Part shown: one piece after another, positions 1 through 10,106 of the stretch | How positions within the stretch are numbered: the first letter of the stretch is position 1 | How the letters are laid out: each line of letters begins with the position of its first letter | Assembly (NCBI GenBank): GCA_026989375.1 | Contig: JALSJJ010000099.1 | Location: 1-64,000 of the forward strand | DNA from: Rhodothermus sp. | GTDB lineage: Bacteria; Bacteroidota; Rhodothermia; Rhodothermales; Rhodothermaceae | Length of the DNA: 64,000 nt | Reading direction: 5' to 3' | Made by a program: the position numbers and the translations under genes | Notes under the pieces: model-generated | What the model saw: only the letters and a program-made list of their open reading frames with translations | Database searches by the model: none | Told to the model about the DNA's origin: nothing

Positions 1-417
1 CCCATTGACCCAGAACCCCTGGGTTGCTACCTGCATGGCCGCCCGGGTGATCAGCGCTGGGTAGAGGTCTACCTGATGAGGGTGGACGAGGAGCTGCACC
101 ACTGGCCCGAGCAGCACGAACGCACTCGCCGCTGGATGTCGCTGAAAGAAGCCCGCCAGGTGGTCTATGAAGACGGCCTCCGCACGCTGCTTGATCGCCT
201 CCCCGACGAACTGACGCAGCGCAGATACGGACGTAAGTTGAGTCCCCGGGCCTCCCGTCTGCTGGTGGTGCTCTTGCTGCTGGCCTCGCTGGCCCTGGCC
301 TTTGGCGGCACGTACTACCTGGCCCGTCTGCTTGCCCGCCCTGAAGTGCAGCAACGCCTGCAGGAACTCCAGCACGAAACCGAAGCTGCACCCCCGACTG
401 GCGCGGTACGTTTTTAA
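1..417 (+). CDS. Nudix hydrolase-like protein, C-terminal part with a terminal transmembrane segment (5' end outside window)
   Basis: Frame +1 is open from base 1 and continues into the listed ORF; 'RTRRWMSLKEARQVV' resembles the C-terminal Nudix fold, followed by hydrophobic 'LLVVLLLLASLALAFGG'. Confidence 0.6.
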   Translation, partial: PIDPEPLGCYLHGRPGDQRWVEVYLMRVDEELHHWPEQHERTRRWMSLKEARQVVYEDGLRTLLDRLPDELTQRRYGRKLSPRASRLLVVLLLLASLALAFGGTYYLARLLARPEVQQRLQELQHETEAAPPTGAVRF

Positions 418-523
418 CAGGCGCTCGTTGTAGAATTCACGCGAGCCAAACGCCACGCTTCAGCATGCGTTGTAGTTTCCGGAGGTTTTTTCCCTGTCAG
501 AAAAACAACCGACTACGCTCCCT

Positions 524-1981
524 ATGCCTCAACCTCAGGAAAAACATCGGGTCACCATTGCTTACGGCGACGGTATCGGTCCAGAAATCATGCGCGCCAC
601 GCTGGCCGTACTTGAAGCCGCTGGCGCCCCACTGGAATACGATGTGATTGAAATTGGCGAAAAAGTCTATCGAAAGGGCATCACCTCTGGTATCCCGGAC
701 GAAGCCTGGAGCGTACTGCGTCGCAATCGGATCTTTCTGAAAGCACCGATCACCACGCCTCAGGGCGGCGGTTATAAAAGTTTAAATGTAACGATCCGCA
801 AGGCACTGGGGCTGTTTGCCAATATTCGTCCCACCAAATCCCTTCACCCGTACGTCGAGACGCCTTACCCGAATATCGACCTGGTGATCGTCCGTGAAAA
901 CGAAGAAGACCTGTATGCGGCGATTGAGCACCGGCAGACGACCGAGGTCGTGCAAGCGCTCAAGCTGGTTACCCGGCCAGGGAGTGAAGGCATCATCCGC
1001 TACGCTTTCGAATACGCCCGGGCTTATGGCCGTCGCAAGGTCACCTGCATGTCAAAGGACAATATCCTCAAAATGACCGACGGCCTGTTCCACAGGATCT
1101 TCGATGAAATTGCCACTGAATATCCGGACATTGAAGCCGAGCATCGCATCATCGATATCGGCGCTGCGCTGGTGGCCGCCCGTCCGGAGACGCTCGATGT
1201 CATTGTCACGCTGAACCTTTACGGAGACATTCTGTCAGATATTGCTGCGCAGGTAGCCGGTTCGGTAGGACTGGGGGGGTCGGCCAACGTGGGCACACAT
1301 GCCGCCATGTTCGAGGCCATTCATGGATCGGCGCCCGACATAGCTGGCAAGGACATCGCCAACCCGTCGGGCCTGCTCAATGCTGCCGTCATGATGCTCG
1401 TTCACCTGGGAATGGCCGACATTGCTGCCCGCATTGAAAACGCCTGGCTGCGTACGATTGAGGACGGCATCCACACGGCCGACATCTATCGCCCCGGAAA
1501 GAGCAAGCAAAAGGTAGGCACCCAGGCTTTTGCCGAGGCGGTCATTGCTCGTCTGGGGCAGAAACCCCAGCACCTGAAGCCGGTGCATTTCCGCAAACCG
1601 GGCGTCGCCGTGGCGATTCGTCCCGCCCGACGCCAGCCCAAACAACTCGTGGGTGTAGATGTGTTCATCGATTGGGACGAAGCCGGACGCGACCCAAACG
1701 TGCTGGGTCGCAAGCTTGAAGCCCTGGCCGGTGAGGCCTTTCGTCTGCGCGTGATTACCAATCGGGGTGTCAAGGTTTATCCCGGCGGCCTGCCCGAAAC
1801 GTTCTGCACCGACCACTGGCGCTGCCGTTTCGTCGCGGCCGAGGAAGGCGGCACCGTAACGCCCACGCAGGTGCTGGAGCTGCTCCGCCGCATTCATGAA
1901 GCCGGGTTGGCGTTCATTAAAACCGAACACCTCTACACGTTCGATGGCCAGCTCGGCTACTCCCTTGCTCAGGCAGAGTAG
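524..1981 (+). CDS. icd: NADP-dependent isocitrate dehydrogenase, Thermus-type long form
   Basis: 485 aa; 'YGDGIGPEIM', 'NLYGDILSDIAAQVAGSVGLGGSANVG', 'EAIHGSAPDIAGKDIANPSG' motifs of the isocitrate/isopropylmalate dehydrogenase family plus C-terminal extension. Confidence 0.9.
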   Translation: MPQPQEKHRVTIAYGDGIGPEIMRATLAVLEAAGAPLEYDVIEIGEKVYRKGITSGIPDEAWSVLRRNRIFLKAPITTPQGGGYKSLNVTIRKALGLFANIRPTKSLHPYVETPYPNIDLVIVRENEEDLYAAIEHRQTTEVVQALKLVTRPGSEGIIRYAFEYARAYGRRKVTCMSKDNILKMTDGLFHRIFDEIATEYPDIEAEHRIIDIGAALVAARPETLDVIVTLNLYGDILSDIAAQVAGSVGLGGSANVGTHAAMFEAIHGSAPDIAGKDIANPSGLLNAAVMMLVHLGMADIAARIENAWLRTIEDGIHTADIYRPGKSKQKVGTQAFAEAVIARLGQKPQHLKPVHFRKPGVAVAIRPARRQPKQLVGVDVFIDWDEAGRDPNVLGRKLEALAGEAFRLRVITNRGVKVYPGGLPETFCTDHWRCRFVAAEEGGTVTPTQVLELLRRIHEAGLAFIKTEHLYTFDGQLGYSLAQAE

Positions 1982-2023
1982 TCGATTGCACGGCACACCG
2001 TGCGTCTGACCGGACTGCGACGT

Positions 2024-2076
2024 CCCGGACCCGAGCCCATGCTCCAGCGTACACTTTTGGGTCCGGGCTTTTTTCT
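2024..2076 (+). terminator. intrinsic terminator after icd
   Basis: CCCGGACCC (2024-2032) pairs with GGGTCCGGG (2059-2067), followed by CTTTTTTCTTTT. Confidence 0.6.
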
Positions 2077-2098
2077 TTTGCGCTGCTGCTTCACAGTC

Positions 2099-3958
2099 AT
2101 GCGTATCCCGGAAGAAACCATCGAAGCGATCCGGGCGGCTGTCGATATTGTCGAGGTCGTGGGAGAGTACGTGTCGCTGCGACGCCGCGGTGCCAACTGG
2201 TTCGGGCTATGTCCGTTTCACGAAGAAAAGACGCCCTCTTTCAGCGTCAATCCTCGCCTGGGCATTTTCAAGTGCTTTGGCTGCGGCGTCGGTGGCGACG
2301 TGTTTGCCTTCATTCAGCAGATCGAAGGAGTGAATTTTGCCGAGGCAGTACACATGCTGGCCGAGCGGGCGGGCATTCCGATCCCTGAAAGCGAAGCCGA
2401 AACCGATGATCCAAGGCCGGCCCTCTACCATGCGCTACGCTTTGCCGCTCGTTTCTACTTTGAGCAGTTGAGCCATCCTGAAACGGGTCGGGCCGCCCGC
2501 GCCTACCTGAAGCATCGGGGCATTCAGCCGGAGTCCGTTCGCCGCTTTGGTCTGGGGTACGCACCTGATGCCTGGGAGGCCCTGCTGCAAGCGGCCACCG
2601 CTGCTGGCATCCGCCCCGAGGTGCTCGAAGAGGCGGGCCTGATACTTCCACGCCGAGAGCGTGGTGGCTACTACGACCGCTTCCGCCACCGCCTCATGTT
2701 CCCTATCTTCTCCCACACGGGCCGCGTGGTTGGCTTTGGCGGACGCCTCCTGGCGTCTAATTCAGAACAGCCCAAGTACATCAACACGCCGGAAACCCCT
2801 GTCTATCATAAAGGGCGCATCCTCTATGGCCTGTATCAGGCGCGCCAGGCACTTCGAGAGCAGGCCGAAGCGATCCTGGTCGAAGGCTACACTGATGTCA
2901 TTACGCTGCACCAGGCAGGTATCACGCACGCGGTGGCCACCGGAGGTACAGCGCTCACGCCTGACCAGGCGCGTTTATTGGCGCGTTACGTGCGCCGCGT
3001 GGTATTGCTCTACGATGCCGATACGGCCGGCCAACAGGCTACCCTGCGTAGCATTGAGTTGTTTCTCGAGCGTGGGCTGAGCGTCTATGTCGTCCCCCTG
3101 CCGCCCGGCGAAGATCCCGACTCGTTCGTACGAGCACAGGGGGCACGCGCCTTTCAGGCGTACCTGCAACGTCACCGCCGCGACTTCGTCACGTTCTATT
3201 ACGAACGAGCCCAACAGCTGGGCCAGCTCGACACTCCTGAAGGCGAAGCCGAGGTAGCTCGCACGATCGTAAAGGCTATCGGACGCCTTCCCGATCCGCT
3301 GCTGCGCGAGCCATACGTACGCCGTGCTGCCGACTTGCTTCGCATCGAGCCTGTGCGCCTCTTGGAGATTCTGGAAGCCCAGACGAGCTCGCCTGTCTCC
3401 ACAAAACCGGCGGCTTCTCCGACTCCCCCTACCCCTCCACCGGCCACTTCTACCTGGCATGAAGCCGAGCGCATGCTCGTGCGCCTGATGCTGGAAGAAG
3501 GCAAAGCCATGGTTAGCTTTGTCCTGGGCCATATGGCCCTGGAAGAATTCACCGAAGGGCCTCCGCGCCAACTGGTCGCCCGCCTGCTTGAGCAGTATGA
3601 GGACGGTACCATCAATGCACAACCCTTCCTGGACGGCCACTACGGTCCCGAATTGCAACGCCTGACCATTGAAGCCCTCATGGAGCCCTACGAGCCCTCC
3701 CAAAACTGGGAGCGCAAAGGCATCGCTGTCCCCCGCCTGCGCGATCGGGCTTACGAAGCAGCCATTGATGCGATGATGCGCCTCAAACTTCAACGCATTG
3801 ATGAACTCATTCACCAGCTCAAAAAAGAACAGTTGCACGCCCGCCACAATGAAACACGCCTGCGGGAAATCATGGCCCGTCTGAGCCATATCCTGCAGCT
3901 GCGTCGCCAGATTGAACGCCGCACCTTCCTTAATCCAGAGCTCCTGCCCGGCTCCTGA
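2099..3958 (+). CDS. dnaG: DNA primase
   Basis: 'MRIPEETIEAIRAAVDIVEVVGEYVSLRRRGANWFGLCPFHEEKTPSFSV' CHC2 zinc finger and TOPRIM 'LVEGYTDVITLHQAG'; ATG at 2099 preferred over the longer ORF start at 2000. Confidence 0.95.
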   Translation: MRIPEETIEAIRAAVDIVEVVGEYVSLRRRGANWFGLCPFHEEKTPSFSVNPRLGIFKCFGCGVGGDVFAFIQQIEGVNFAEAVHMLAERAGIPIPESEAETDDPRPALYHALRFAARFYFEQLSHPETGRAARAYLKHRGIQPESVRRFGLGYAPDAWEALLQAATAAGIRPEVLEEAGLILPRRERGGYYDRFRHRLMFPIFSHTGRVVGFGGRLLASNSEQPKYINTPETPVYHKGRILYGLYQARQALREQAEAILVEGYTDVITLHQAGITHAVATGGTALTPDQARLLARYVRRVVLLYDADTAGQQATLRSIELFLERGLSVYVVPLPPGEDPDSFVRAQGARAFQAYLQRHRRDFVTFYYERAQQLGQLDTPEGEAEVARTIVKAIGRLPDPLLREPYVRRAADLLRIEPVRLLEILEAQTSSPVSTKPAASPTPPTPPPATSTWHEAERMLVRLMLEEGKAMVSFVLGHMALEEFTEGPPRQLVARLLEQYEDGTINAQPFLDGHYGPELQRLTIEALMEPYEPSQNWERKGIAVPRLRDRAYEAAIDAMMRLKLQRIDELIHQLKKEQLHARHNETRLREIMARLSHILQLRRQIERRTFLNPELLPGS

Positions 3959-3988
3959 TCGGTGCGTCAGAGGCGCATCAGGCTTTTT
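3954..3988 (+). terminator. putative intrinsic terminator overlapping the dnaG stop codon
   Basis: CCTGA...TGCG-TCAGAGG-CGCA-TCAGG followed by CTTTTTCC. Confidence 0.5.
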
Positions 3989-4117
3989 CCCTTTCCTACT
4001 TGGCGCCTGATAGCGTGTTTTCGCAACTTTATACTGCAATGTTCGGTAGCCGTTTGCAATCCATCTTTTCTGCAAAACGGCTCATCGTAGGGCGACAATT
4101 TCAATCGCAATCAGGTC

Positions 4118-6661
4118 ATGAGACGCGGACTATTCCTGACGGTAGGCTGGTTTTTCATACTGCAACCAGCAGCACAGGCCCAGAACGCCTGGATCAACGA
4201 ATTCCACTATGACAATGCCGGTGCCGACGTTAACGAATTCGTCGAGATCGTTATCGAAAATGCCTTTGCGTTCACGCTGGATGACTTTACCCTGGTACTC
4301 TACAATGGCAACGGCGGTGTTCCCTACAGCACGCACACGCTGGGCACGTTTACGGAAGGAGCAACGGTCGGCAACTATACTTTCTTTTACAAATACATTG
4401 CTGGCATTCAAAATGGCGCGCCCGATGGATTAGCGCTCTGCTACCAGGGTAACCTGATTCAATTACTCAGTTATGAAGGTGTCCTTACGGCCAATGGAGG
4501 TTGTGCCGATGGCAATCTTTCCACCGACATCGGTGTAGCCGAAAGTGGAGCAACAGGCGATACGGAGTCGCTTCAGTTAACCGGTTCGGGCTCTGACTAC
4601 GCAGACTTTAGTTGGGCCGGTCCAGCGGCTGCCTCTCCGGGCATGCCGAACACAGGCCAGACGCTGATCAGTCGGCCGGTGGTGAACACCAACAAAGGTA
4701 CGAGCTATACCACCCTTCAGGCGGCTATCGACGATGCCGATCCGTATGATCAGCTTGAGTTGCAACCCGGCACCTACTCGGAAACCATTACGATCAACAA
4801 ACCCTTATCAGTAGTGGGGGCCTCATCCGGACTCCCCAAACGGAGCACACTCCGGACCCGCCCGCACCGTACACAAAGCATTGGTTGTACGCTCCCCGTC
4901 ATCATTGATGCTACAGGTTTCCCTATCGGTATTAATATCGCCGCGGATGACGTGTACCTATCCGGCTTCTGCGTTACTGGAGCCACCAATGCCAACCTGT
5001 ATACCAATGCAACTATTTCTAATCTTACCCTGGACCAGATCGAATCTGTCCATACGGGTCCCGGTGGCTATGGCTTCGACATCGATAACCTTGCTACTGT
5101 CGATAGCTTGATTATCTCAGAGGCTTATTTTGCCGGACATTTTATCGGCATGCAGGTTCGAGGCTCGCTCTTTGAAGCTGAAATCAACACCAGCACGTTC
5201 GAACAAAACCAACACAGTGGCCTGTACATCACTCATGGCAACGACACCACAGGAAGCACCTTCGTGTGGGGGCTGAGCATTTTGGATACCCGGTTTTCCG
5301 ATAACCCCTGTAAAGGCATCTATGCAGAAAAGCTTGACCAGTCGCTTTTCAGGAACGTGATGGTCGAAAACAGCGGCACCTCTCAAACCCCAGACTGCCT
5401 GTACCCCGAAGCTATCGACCTTAACTTGAAGTATGGCTTCTATGAAGGCCTCGTGCTTGACAGCTTACACGTTACCGGCTCCATTGGCACGGGGTTGCAC
5501 CTCAAAGGCGGTGTGGACGACGGTAGTGCTGTGGTTAGTACCGTACTCATTCAAAATAGCTATTTTGCCGATAACCGTATCGGCGTCGCCTTTGGAGGTA
5601 ACGTGGGGGATGGGGAAGGCCTGATACTGCAGACCAGTGCTATTGTAAACAACGGCAACGAACCGGACCGCTACATCTATCAAGACACCACAGCCGCCAG
5701 CTACGCCACACGGGGTGGTGTATTGGTTTATAATACCCCTCTTACTGCATGGATCGCTATCTTCTACAGCTGCATCGTTAACAACGGAACAACCGAATAC
5801 CAGGATACCTATGGCTTCGGGCTGTCCAATGCCGGCGACGCTCCGGTAGAGGCAATCAACGTCTGGTGGGGACAGGCAACAGGCCCTGTGTTTTTCACAG
5901 GCACTTTTACTGAAGGGAACTACGTCTTTGAAGGTGCCGACGTCGTTACAGATCCATTTGCCACAGAGCCCTATGCCGACATTGAGGGTTGTGGTGGCCC
6001 GGTAGGTACCTGTACGCTGGCCACGCTGGGAACGCTCCAGGTACTGAACCCGAGCACAGGACGGGCACAGATCCTGGGTGCTGACGGCATCCAGATCGTC
6101 CAGAACAGTCCTACTCAGCCGAATATCAACCTGGAGCTTGTCAATGTCACAGACGGCGATGGCAACCCGGTCTTCACCGAAATCGCACCGGGTATCTGGG
6201 AATACACGGGCGGGGGATCTCCGCCGACCGAAGCCTGGGCCTATTATCAGCGGCTCGACACAAACGATCCAAACAACCAGTTCTTCCTCCAGGTGTCCAC
6301 GGTCTGCCCTTCTGAGCCGGATGGTACACTGGAGGCGCACCTCGATCCGCACTTTAGCTTTGGAGAGGCCTTGCCCGCCACCTTTGCTGTCCGACCGGCT
6401 GCGCCCAATCCGTTCTACACACGCACGACGCTGGTCATCGAGCTACCGCAGCCTGCCCATGTCATGGTCCGTGTATTTGATCTGCTGGGCCGCGAGGTGG
6501 CCCTCCTGACCAACCGCACCATGCTGGCTGGCACTCACCAGATCGTATGGGAACCCGGACGCAGTGGTCTTTCAGGCGGCACCTATCTCCTGCAACTGAT
6601 TGTCCGAGAAGATACCGGCAAATATCATCGGCATACGCAACTACTGACCTTCATTCACTGA
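4118..6661 (+). CDS. secreted protein with LTD-like N-terminal region, right-handed beta-helix region and C-terminal type-A (T9SS-like) sorting domain
   Basis: Signal peptide; 'AWINEFHYDNAGADVNEFVEIV' LTD-like; 'NKGTSYTTLQAAIDDADPYDQLELQPGTYSETITINKPLSVVGA' beta-helix start; C-terminal 'RPAAPNPFYTRTTLVIELPQPAHVMVRVFDLLGREV...GTYLLQL'. Confidence 0.75.
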   Translation: MRRGLFLTVGWFFILQPAAQAQNAWINEFHYDNAGADVNEFVEIVIENAFAFTLDDFTLVLYNGNGGVPYSTHTLGTFTEGATVGNYTFFYKYIAGIQNGAPDGLALCYQGNLIQLLSYEGVLTANGGCADGNLSTDIGVAESGATGDTESLQLTGSGSDYADFSWAGPAAASPGMPNTGQTLISRPVVNTNKGTSYTTLQAAIDDADPYDQLELQPGTYSETITINKPLSVVGASSGLPKRSTLRTRPHRTQSIGCTLPVIIDATGFPIGINIAADDVYLSGFCVTGATNANLYTNATISNLTLDQIESVHTGPGGYGFDIDNLATVDSLIISEAYFAGHFIGMQVRGSLFEAEINTSTFEQNQHSGLYITHGNDTTGSTFVWGLSILDTRFSDNPCKGIYAEKLDQSLFRNVMVENSGTSQTPDCLYPEAIDLNLKYGFYEGLVLDSLHVTGSIGTGLHLKGGVDDGSAVVSTVLIQNSYFADNRIGVAFGGNVGDGEGLILQTSAIVNNGNEPDRYIYQDTTAASYATRGGVLVYNTPLTAWIAIFYSCIVNNGTTEYQDTYGFGLSNAGDAPVEAINVWWGQATGPVFFTGTFTEGNYVFEGADVVTDPFATEPYADIEGCGGPVGTCTLATLGTLQVLNPSTGRAQILGADGIQIVQNSPTQPNINLELVNVTDGDGNPVFTEIAPGIWEYTGGGSPPTEAWAYYQRLDTNDPNNQFFLQVSTVCPSEPDGTLEAHLDPHFSFGEALPATFAVRPAAPNPFYTRTTLVIELPQPAHVMVRVFDLLGREVALLTNRTMLAGTHQIVWEPGRSGLSGGTYLLQLIVREDTGKYHRHTQLLTFIH

Positions 6662-7537
6662 AACCAACACGTAGCGATGCGTACCAACACCACGACCCAG
6701 CGGGCATCCACCTCCACCACACACCAGATGCCTGCTACGGAGAGGCGGCGGCCCTTTGAACCACCACGCTTGGAATATCAGGGGTGCCTGACCGAGCAGA
6801 CTACAGGCGTCTTCGTATTCTCATGATTCCCTGAACCGACCAGAGGAGCCACCCGCGGGCATGTGACGCTCGTGGGTGGCTCCTACAGGGAGCTAAGAAT
6901 AGCGTGGCGACGAGCTGCCGTCCATCGCTGGTTGCGGAGAGGCAAGAAGTCGAATCCACAACACGGTGTCTCTCCATTGTTGCCGGACACCTGATCCGGT
7001 GAAGGAGAGCATAATGTGCTGTTTTACCGAGCATCAATCCGTGCACAGCCTGGCTTGTCTCCCTGCAGGCAGGGACATGGCTGTCGAACCTCAGCGTCAA
7101 CTTCATCCTGCAGACTTTCGCTTCCCCGCGGGACAAGCGATTGAGCAAAGCCATTCCTTCGAATGTTAGCGCCGGCAGTCCCAGCGTCAATCCTTTGCAG
7201 CAGGCTCCTTAGCTCGCTGCGATGAGGAGCGCGGCCCGGACCTCAATGCATCTGTCAAATATCGGAGGCAACCTCTTCGGGAATCCTCCTACCCCGGGGG
7301 ATCGTCCCCCATCGTTAACGCCTATGTGAGCACTGGCCTCCTGATGGACGAACCATCATGATTCTTCCCGTTCGCTCCCCGGTCAAAGTGCGCCTGACAT
7401 AAACACCTGCATTATTCGATGTACATCTCCCCCTTCTCAAAGCTGTCAGCATTTCGACACAATCTACCGATTACTTCAAGACCGCTGTCCACCGAGGACT
7501 TTACGGCTCACGTTTCCGATTGCCAGTGCAGCGCGCA

Positions 7538-9076
7538 TTAGATCAGTACCTCACCGGTCATCTCAGGCGGAATCTCCTCACCCAGCATATGTAGGATGGT
7601 AGGTGCCACATCGCCCAGCTTACCGTCCTTAATCGGTCCATCCAAACCCGGCTTGATGATCAGGTGAGGCACAAGCGCCGTTGTATGAGCTGTATGCGGT
7701 GATCCGTCGGGATTTTTCATACGGTCGGCGTTGCCATGATCGGCCAGCACCGTTACCGTGTAACCGTGTTGTAGCGCAGCTTCAACAACCACCCTGGTGG
7801 CGGCATCAACCGCCTCGATTGCCCTAACGGCTGCCTCAAAAACACCCGTATGTCCCACCATGTCAGGATTGGCGAAGTTCAGTACAATCAGGTTGTAAAT
7901 TTCTTTCTCTATAGCTTCAGCACAGCGCCGGGCCACTTCGGGCGCACTCATCTCGGGCTTCAGATCGTAGGTAGGCACTTTGGGAGAAGGCACCAGGATG
8001 CGATCCTCTCCTTCGAAGGGTTCTTCGCGTCCCCCACTGAAGAAATACGTAACGTGGGCGTACTTTTCAGTTTCGGCAATTCGAAGCTGACGTCCGCCCA
8101 ACGCAGCGATCACCTCACCGAGTGTCATGCGCAGGTTGACCTTGCCGAAAGCGATCGGCAGATCGAAGGTCTCGTCGTATGGCGTAAAGGTTACAAACAG
8201 CAGATCCAGCCGCTTGCCTCGATCGAAGGCTTCAAAATCGGGGTCGGTAAAGGCACGCGTGAGCTGGCGGGCACGATCAGCACGGAAATTGTAAAAAATC
8301 ACCGCATCGCCATCGGCCACGCGCGTTGGGTAGCCATCGCCGTAATCAATCCGGCGTGGTTTGACGAATTCGTCGGTCACTCCTTCGGCGTAGCTGGCCT
8401 CCAGCGCCTTAACGGGATTGTCGAACACCTCACCCTCCCCATAAACCAGCAGGCGATAGGCCTTTTCGGTGCGCTCCCAGCGTCTGTCACGGTCCATGGC
8501 ATAGTAGCGGCCCACGATCGAAACGATGCGCCCGACACCGATCTCCCGCGCTCTGTCCAGAAACTGGCGTACATAGGTAACACCAGATTTTGGATCGGTG
8601 TCGCGACCATCGGTGAAGGCATGTACGCATACCTGTTCGGGCCGCAGGCCTTCACGCCGGGCCAGCTCCAGCAGGGCAAAGAGATGGTTCAGGCTGGCAT
8701 GAACGCCGCCATCAGAGAAGCATCCCATCAAATGCAAACGCGTGTTGTGCTCACGGACGTGACGGGCCGCCCGTACCAGCACCTCGTTTGTAAAAAACGT
8801 GCCCTCCTGAATCTCTTTATCAATACGGGTAATCTCTTGATAGACAACCCGTCCGGCTCCCAGGTTAAGGTGGCCCACTTCGGAGTTGCCCATCTGGCCT
8901 TCAGGCAGTCCTACGGCCAGCCCTGAGGCCTTCAACGTAGCGTGGGGATACGTGGCAAACAGGTGGTCCAGATAGGGCTTGCGGGCATGATCAATTGCAC
9001 TGACTGAAGGGTCTTCGGCGATGCCGTATCCATCCAGAATGACCAGCAGATGGCGTTTTTTCGGATCCATGAGCAT
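7538..9076 (-). CDS. gpmI: 2,3-bisphosphoglycerate-independent phosphoglycerate mutase
   Basis: 'LLVILDGYGIAEDPSVSAI', 'GQMGNSEVGHLNLGAGRVVYQ', 'VLADHGNADRM' motifs. Confidence 0.97.
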   Translation of the reverse strand: MLMDPKKRHLLVILDGYGIAEDPSVSAIDHARKPYLDHLFATYPHATLKASGLAVGLPEGQMGNSEVGHLNLGAGRVVYQEITRIDKEIQEGTFFTNEVLVRAARHVREHNTRLHLMGCFSDGGVHASLNHLFALLELARREGLRPEQVCVHAFTDGRDTDPKSGVTYVRQFLDRAREIGVGRIVSIVGRYYAMDRDRRWERTEKAYRLLVYGEGEVFDNPVKALEASYAEGVTDEFVKPRRIDYGDGYPTRVADGDAVIFYNFRADRARQLTRAFTDPDFEAFDRGKRLDLLFVTFTPYDETFDLPIAFGKVNLRMTLGEVIAALGGRQLRIAETEKYAHVTYFFSGGREEPFEGEDRILVPSPKVPTYDLKPEMSAPEVARRCAEAIEKEIYNLIVLNFANPDMVGHTGVFEAAVRAIEAVDAATRVVVEAALQHGYTVTVLADHGNADRMKNPDGSPHTAHTTALVPHLIIKPGLDGPIKDGKLGDVAPTILHMLGEEIPPEMTGEVLI

Positions 9077-9118
9077 TAACCGGTTGGTTTCTACACAGCA
9101 ATGGGCTAACAGCCTGGC

Positions 9119-9961
9119 TTAACGCACGCGATAGTCAGGCACGCGTTTCGTCGAACGGCCGGTTTTTGCATCAAATACATGCATTGAACCACACGCCGGG
9201 CAGCTAACCTGTTCCAGTCCGTAACGGTCAGAACGATACACCGGAGTCTCGAAGTAGCGCCGGCACCGTTTGCAGAAGTAACGTCCCCGCCTTGGATCCA
9301 GTCCGGTCAGAGGAGGTGGCAGTCGCCGGAGCCGACGGTAGTGATCGCACAGGTCAGTGAGCACGCACCGGATACAGCGGGGTTGGCGGGCCGTACAGGT
9401 ATAACGGCCGTGCAGAATAAGCAGGTGATGCGCCTCGCCCCACTCACGCGCCGGAAGCTGACGCTTAAGCCGCTGCTCCACCTCACGGGGCGTACGTGCC
9501 CGTCGTACCAGTCCGATTCGATGCGCCACGCGATACACGTGCGTATCGACAGGCAACGCCGCAATCCCAAAAGCTACCGACGCCACCACACGTGCCGTCT
9601 TGGGTCCTACACCGGGCAGCGTCTCAAGTGCCTTGAGGGAAGCAGGAACCTTTCCATTAAATTCCTTGCAGATACGGCGAGCTGCTGCCACCAGATGTCG
9701 TGCCTTACTGTTTGGATACGAGACAGATCGGATGTAGGGCAGCACGTCCTCTGGCTCGGCGGCCGCCAGCGCTTCCACCGTAGGAAAAGCCGCAAACAGC
9801 GCCGGTGTCACCTGATTGACCCGTGCATCAGTGCACTGGGCCGAAAGCATGACAGCAACCAGCAGTTGATAGGGATTCTCGTGGCGGAGCTCGGTCTGCG
9901 GTCGGCTGATTACCTGCCGCAACCGCGCCAGTACCTGTCGGGCTCGAGAAACACGTGCCAC
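9119..9961 (-). CDS. nth: endonuclease III with C-terminal zinc-ribbon-like extension
   Basis: HhH 'LPGVGPKTARVV', catalytic Asp 'LPVDTHVYRVAHRIGL', 4Fe-4S C-X6-C-X2-C-X5-C ('CTARQPRCIRCVLTDLC'); extra C-terminal CKRC...CPAC. Confidence 0.93.
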   Translation of the reverse strand: MARVSRARQVLARLRQVISRPQTELRHENPYQLLVAVMLSAQCTDARVNQVTPALFAAFPTVEALAAAEPEDVLPYIRSVSYPNSKARHLVAAARRICKEFNGKVPASLKALETLPGVGPKTARVVASVAFGIAALPVDTHVYRVAHRIGLVRRARTPREVEQRLKRQLPAREWGEAHHLLILHGRYTCTARQPRCIRCVLTDLCDHYRRLRRLPPPLTGLDPRRGRYFCKRCRRYFETPVYRSDRYGLEQVSCPACGSMHVFDAKTGRSTKRVPDYRVR

Positions 9962-10106
9962 GGTAGTTCCAGACCGTCTCGAAAAATCGCCTCCAAGATA
10001 GCACGTCAGGCATCAAGTTCCTTTGAAAAAAGCGCTTTGGACAGACGAACCCACAGCTTCTGCCGTCGTTGGAGCCGCTGTACGCATGCACTGACGTGGT
10101 TCACCC

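Noticed and set aside
1235-1996. 253-aa minus-strand ORF antisense to icd
   Set aside because: Shadow ORF; no family features.
2975-4075. 366-aa minus-strand ORF antisense to dnaG
   Set aside because: Shadow ORF; no family features.
6801-7190. 129-aa minus-strand ORF in the gene-poor interval
   Set aside because: Translation is Cys/Arg-rich and crosses strong hairpins; not convincing as a protein, so handled as part of the structured interval.
7850-8926. 358-aa plus-strand ORF antisense to gpmI
   Set aside because: Shadow ORF over a clear gpmI gene.
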